Assembly (NCBI GenBank): GCA_027494035.1
Contig: JAOSJQ010000001.1
Span: 806,001 to 870,000, forward strand
Origin: UTCFX2 sp002050125
Lineage (GTDB): Bacteria; Chloroflexota; Anaerolineae; Anaerolineales; UBA4823
Reading direction: 5' to 3'
DNA length: 64,000 nucleotides
The first letter of the stretch is position 1, and every line of letters begins with the position of its first letter. The notes under the pieces are model-generated. The model was not told the DNA's origin. It saw only the letters and a list, made by a program, of their open reading frames with translations, and searched no databases. Shown piece after piece: positions 63,377-64,000 of the stretch. The position numbers and the translations under genes were made by a program.

Positions 63377-64000
63377 ATGGAAACCAGCATCGGACAGCAG
63401 CTCCGCAAGGCGCGCGAAACGCAGGCGCTGACCATCGATCAGGCAGCCGCCGCAACGCGCATCCGAGCCCATTATCTGAGCGCAATCGAGCTCGGCGAGT
63501 GGGACAAGCTGCCTTCGGTCGTGCAAGCGCGCGGTTTTGTGCGCGCCTACGCCGACTTCCTCGGGCTGGACGCCGACCTGCTGCTGAACGATCAGTCGGG
63601 CAAAGAGCCGCCGAGCGAAAAGCCGGCGGCAAGCAAGCCAGCGATTGAAAGATCGCCGGCAGAACCAGCCGCGCCAGCCGCCGGGTTAGCCGAACCGGCT
63701 CCAGGCGCCGAAGCGTTCAAACAGTCGGAAAGAATTTTCGCCGAAATCGGTCAGCGGCTGCGCAGCCAACGCGAGTTGTTAGGGTTATCGCTGGACGATG
63801 TCGAGCGCCACACCTTTTTGCGCCAGCGCTATCTGCGCGCCCTCGAAGAAGGCGACCTGAACGAGCTGCCCTCCCCGGTTCAGGGGCGCGGCATGCTCGA
63901 TAATTACGCCTCATTCCTGGGGATGAACTCCGAGGCGCTGCTCCTGCTTTTTGCCGAGGGTTTACAGGCGCAATTAGATGCCCGCCGCGGCATCGACACC
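63377..64000 (+). CDS. RodZ-like protein with two tandem HTH domains (partial, runs off the window)
   Basis: At least 208 residues, open at the window edge. Two HTH_25 domains of the RodZ type follow one another: residues 4-73 (IGQQLRKARETQALTIDQAAAATRIRAHYLSAIELGEW) and about 120-190 (IGQRLRSQRELLGLSLDDVERHTFLRQRYLRALEEGDL). A Pro/Ala/Glu linker of some 40 residues separates them. RodZ normally has one such domain, which binds MreB, before a membrane helix. The start is ATG 63377 after TTTAGG. The missing C-terminus would show whether a transmembrane segment follows. Confidence 0.8.
   Translation, partial: METSIGQQLRKARETQALTIDQAAAATRIRAHYLSAIELGEWDKLPSVVQARGFVRAYADFLGLDADLLLNDQSGKEPPSEKPAASKPAIERSPAEPAAPAAGLAEPAPGAEAFKQSERIFAEIGQRLRSQRELLGLSLDDVERHTFLRQRYLRALEEGDLNELPSPVQGRGMLDNYASFLGMNSEALLLLFAEGLQAQLDARRGIDT

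Overview
The window is a GC-rich bacterial chromosome segment that most resembles Chloroflexota, probably Anaerolineae. This is inferred from style, not from a database search. The clues are secreted proteins with Thr/Pro-rich linkers, a lipoprotein with the GxPI/QYF-type repeats common in that phylum, a kinase-FGE fusion, a C-terminal LPIISAH motif, a RodZ-like protein with doubled HTH domains, and non-pyrrolysine MttB enzymes beside corrinoid proteins. No phage, insertion sequence or CRISPR array was seen.

Layout. 0-5.6 kb: end of an exopolysaccharide locus (sugar aminotransferase, Wzz/BY-kinase, O-antigen-ligase-like protein, glycosyltransferase). 5.8-9.5 kb: MATE exporter, a b6-type cytochrome b and a nine-heme cytochrome c. 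9.5-15.4 kb: proline dehydrogenase, then an rpoN / NtrB-like kinase / NtrC-like regulator operon behind two sigma-54 promoter matches. 15.4-24 kb: a lipoprotein, then a cobalamin-riboswitch operon for corrinoid import and late B12 assembly (btuF-btuC-btuD-cobO-cobT-cobS-cobC-cobU). 24-28 kb: LarA-like protein, ferredoxin, exonuclease III, methyltransferase, tRNA-Ser. 28-34 kb: hypA-B-F-C-D-E on the minus strand with no hydrogenase structural genes. 34-39 kb: degenerate DUF697 GTPase, kinase-FGE protein, PP2C phosphatase, TolB-like lipoprotein. 39-48 kb: housekeeping genes (lspA, rluD, threonine aldolase, PNP, S1, ComEA-like) and a membrane GAF sensor. 48-56 kb: a divergent methyltransfer island. 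Minus strand: GntR regulator, corrinoid protein, methyl-THF methyltransferase. Plus strand: MttB1, a Cys/Met PLP enzyme, an aminotransferase, MttB2. 56-64 kb: a 14-repeat propeller protein, a C39 peptidase-TPR protein, miaB, recO, rplI and the start of a RodZ-like gene.

How the parts fit. The B12 operon supplies the cofactor that the 48-56 kb island needs. That island looks like a demethylation route for a methylated amine or betaine feeding methyl groups to tetrahydrofolate. The rpoN operon looks like a closed circuit: sigma-54 drives its own gene through a two-component pair whose activator has no DNA-binding domain.

Caution. Twelve genes carry thirteen apparent one-base frameshifts, ten of them in or beside runs of four or more identical bases, and several hit near-universal genes (recO, S1, hypD, cobT). 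Consensus sequencing errors are much more likely than mass pseudogenisation, so these genes are annotated across the break.
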